13,754 nt of DNA from assembly GCA_964580155.1 (NCBI GenBank), contig CAZOJP010000046.1, forward strand, positions 1 to 13,754, read 5' to 3'. Origin of the DNA: Intestinibacillus sp964580155 (lineage in GTDB: Bacteria > Bacillota > Clostridia > Oscillospirales > Butyricicoccaceae). Both the position numbers and the translations under genes were made by a program. The notes under the pieces were generated by a model, which worked only from the letters and a program-made list of their open reading frames with translations, searched no databases and was not told the origin of the DNA. This document shows, piece after piece, positions 13,427 to 13,754 of the stretch (the first letter of the stretch is position 1; every line of letters starts with the position of its first letter).

Positions 13427-13460
13427 AAAAAAGCACCCACCACTTGGCGGATGCTTTTTT
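13427..13460 (-). terminator. Terminator of the tRNA array
   Basis: On the minus strand AAAAAAGCATCCGCC pairs with GGTGGGTGCTTTTTT around the loop AAGT, with two G-U wobbles. It starts 2 bases after the tRNA-Gly 3' end. Confidence 0.9.
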
Positions 13461-13461
13461 A

Positions 13462-13537
13462 TGGAGCGGCTGACGAGGCTCGAACTCGCTACCTCCACCT
13501 TGGCAAGGTGGCGCTCTACCAGATGAGCTACATCCGC
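13462..13537 (-). tRNA. tRNA-Gly (GCC)
   Basis: 76 nt including the encoded CCA. The anticodon arm CCACC-TTGCCAA-GGTGG gives GCC. The T arm is GCGAG-TTCGAGC-CTCGT. The acceptor strands GCGGATG and CAGCCGC pair except for an A-G mismatch at position 5-68 (base 13470); the usual 3' strand would be CATCCGC. It is last in the array. Confidence 0.93.
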
Positions 13538-13542
13538 ATATG

Positions 13543-13618
13543 TGGTGCCTCCGGGCGGAATCGAACCACCGACACGGGGATTTTCAGTCCCCTGCTCTAC
13601 CGACTGAGCTACAGAGGC
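13543..13618 (-). tRNA. tRNA-Phe (GAA)
   Basis: 76 nt with encoded CCA. The acceptor GCCTCTG pairs with CGGAGGC. The anticodon arm GGGGA-CTGAAAA-TCCCC gives GAA. The T arm is CGGTGG-TTCGATT-CCGCC-like and normal. It lies 5 bases before tRNA-Gly. Confidence 0.96.
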
Positions 13619-13622
13619 AAAT

Positions 13623-13699
13623 TGGCGACCCGGATGGGGCTCGAACCCACGACCTCTAGCGTGACAGGCTAGCGCTCTAACCAACTGAGCTACCGGGCC
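13623..13699 (-). tRNA. tRNA-Asp (GTC)
   Basis: 77 nt with encoded CCA. The acceptor GGCCCGG pairs with CCGGGTC (one G-U). The anticodon arm CTAGC-CTGTCAC-GCTAG gives GTC. The T arm GTGGG-TTCGAGC-CCCAT is intact. It lies 4 bases before tRNA-Phe. Confidence 0.96.
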
Positions 13700-13703
13700 A
13701 AAG

Positions 13704-13754
13704 TGGTGGGAACAACAGGGCTCGAACCTGTGACCCTCTGCTTGTAAGGCAGAT
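13704..13754 (-). tRNA. tRNA-Val (TAC), 5' part outside the window
   Basis: The 3' 51 nt of a tRNA. The anticodon arm TCTGC-CTTACAA-GCAGA gives TAC. The T arm ACAGG-TTCGAGC-CCTGT and the acceptor strand TGTTCCC with A and CCA are present. The D arm and 5' acceptor strand lie beyond the window edge. It is the first visible gene of the Val-Asp-Phe-Gly array. Confidence 0.93.

Overview
The window looks like chromosomal DNA of a GC-rich, endospore-forming member of the Clostridia. An Oscillospiraceae-like gut Firmicute fits best, but this is inferred from gene content and not from a marker gene. The supports are a BofA/SpoVAF sporulation pair, strong AGGAGG-type ribosome-binding sites, sigma-A promoters with near-consensus boxes, many U-tract hairpin terminators, CCA-encoding tRNA genes, and a paired type IIA topoisomerase operon. 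There is no CRISPR array, insertion sequence or rRNA gene. A 10-N run at 1742-1751 shows that this is a draft scaffold.

Layout. Bases 3-815 (+) are the C-terminal third of leucyl-tRNA synthetase. A near-perfect promoter, a leader with three consecutive hairpins and rpsU (ribosomal protein S21) follow, ending in a terminator at 1161-1189. Bases 1190-1500 hold no convincing gene but can fold; they end at a bidirectional terminator shared with the convergent sporulation genes. On the minus strand a sigma-E-like promoter drives bofA and then a SpoVAF/GerA-family gene that is interrupted by the assembly gap. Back to back with it, a sigma-A promoter drives parE-like and parC-like genes (3382-7576), which encode a divergent type IIA topoisomerase. 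After a UUCG-loop terminator come a zinc N-acetylmuramoyl-L-alanine amidase, whose ribosome-binding site is folded into a hairpin, and a beta-carbonic anhydrase with its own extended -10 promoter. A 665-residue secreted multidomain protein (Ig-like, SH3, SLH-like and two 'stalk' repeats) completes the plus-strand genes.

From 11292 rightward everything is on the minus strand. A tRNA array (Val-Asp-Phe-Gly) ends in a terminator at 13427-13460. A methyl-accepting chemotaxis protein gene follows, with an in-frame TAA at codon 491 of 588. A doubtful short reading frame or gene remnant lies between it and the shared terminator at 11292-11336.

Most genes here are housekeeping or sporulation functions, and I do not see a clear new multi-gene system. 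The most interesting points are the unusual active-site and drug-site residues of the topoisomerase pair, the RNA structures in front of rpsU and the amidase, the uncharacterised foldable stretch at 1310-1542, the mosaic secreted protein, and the nonsense mutation in the chemoreceptor.
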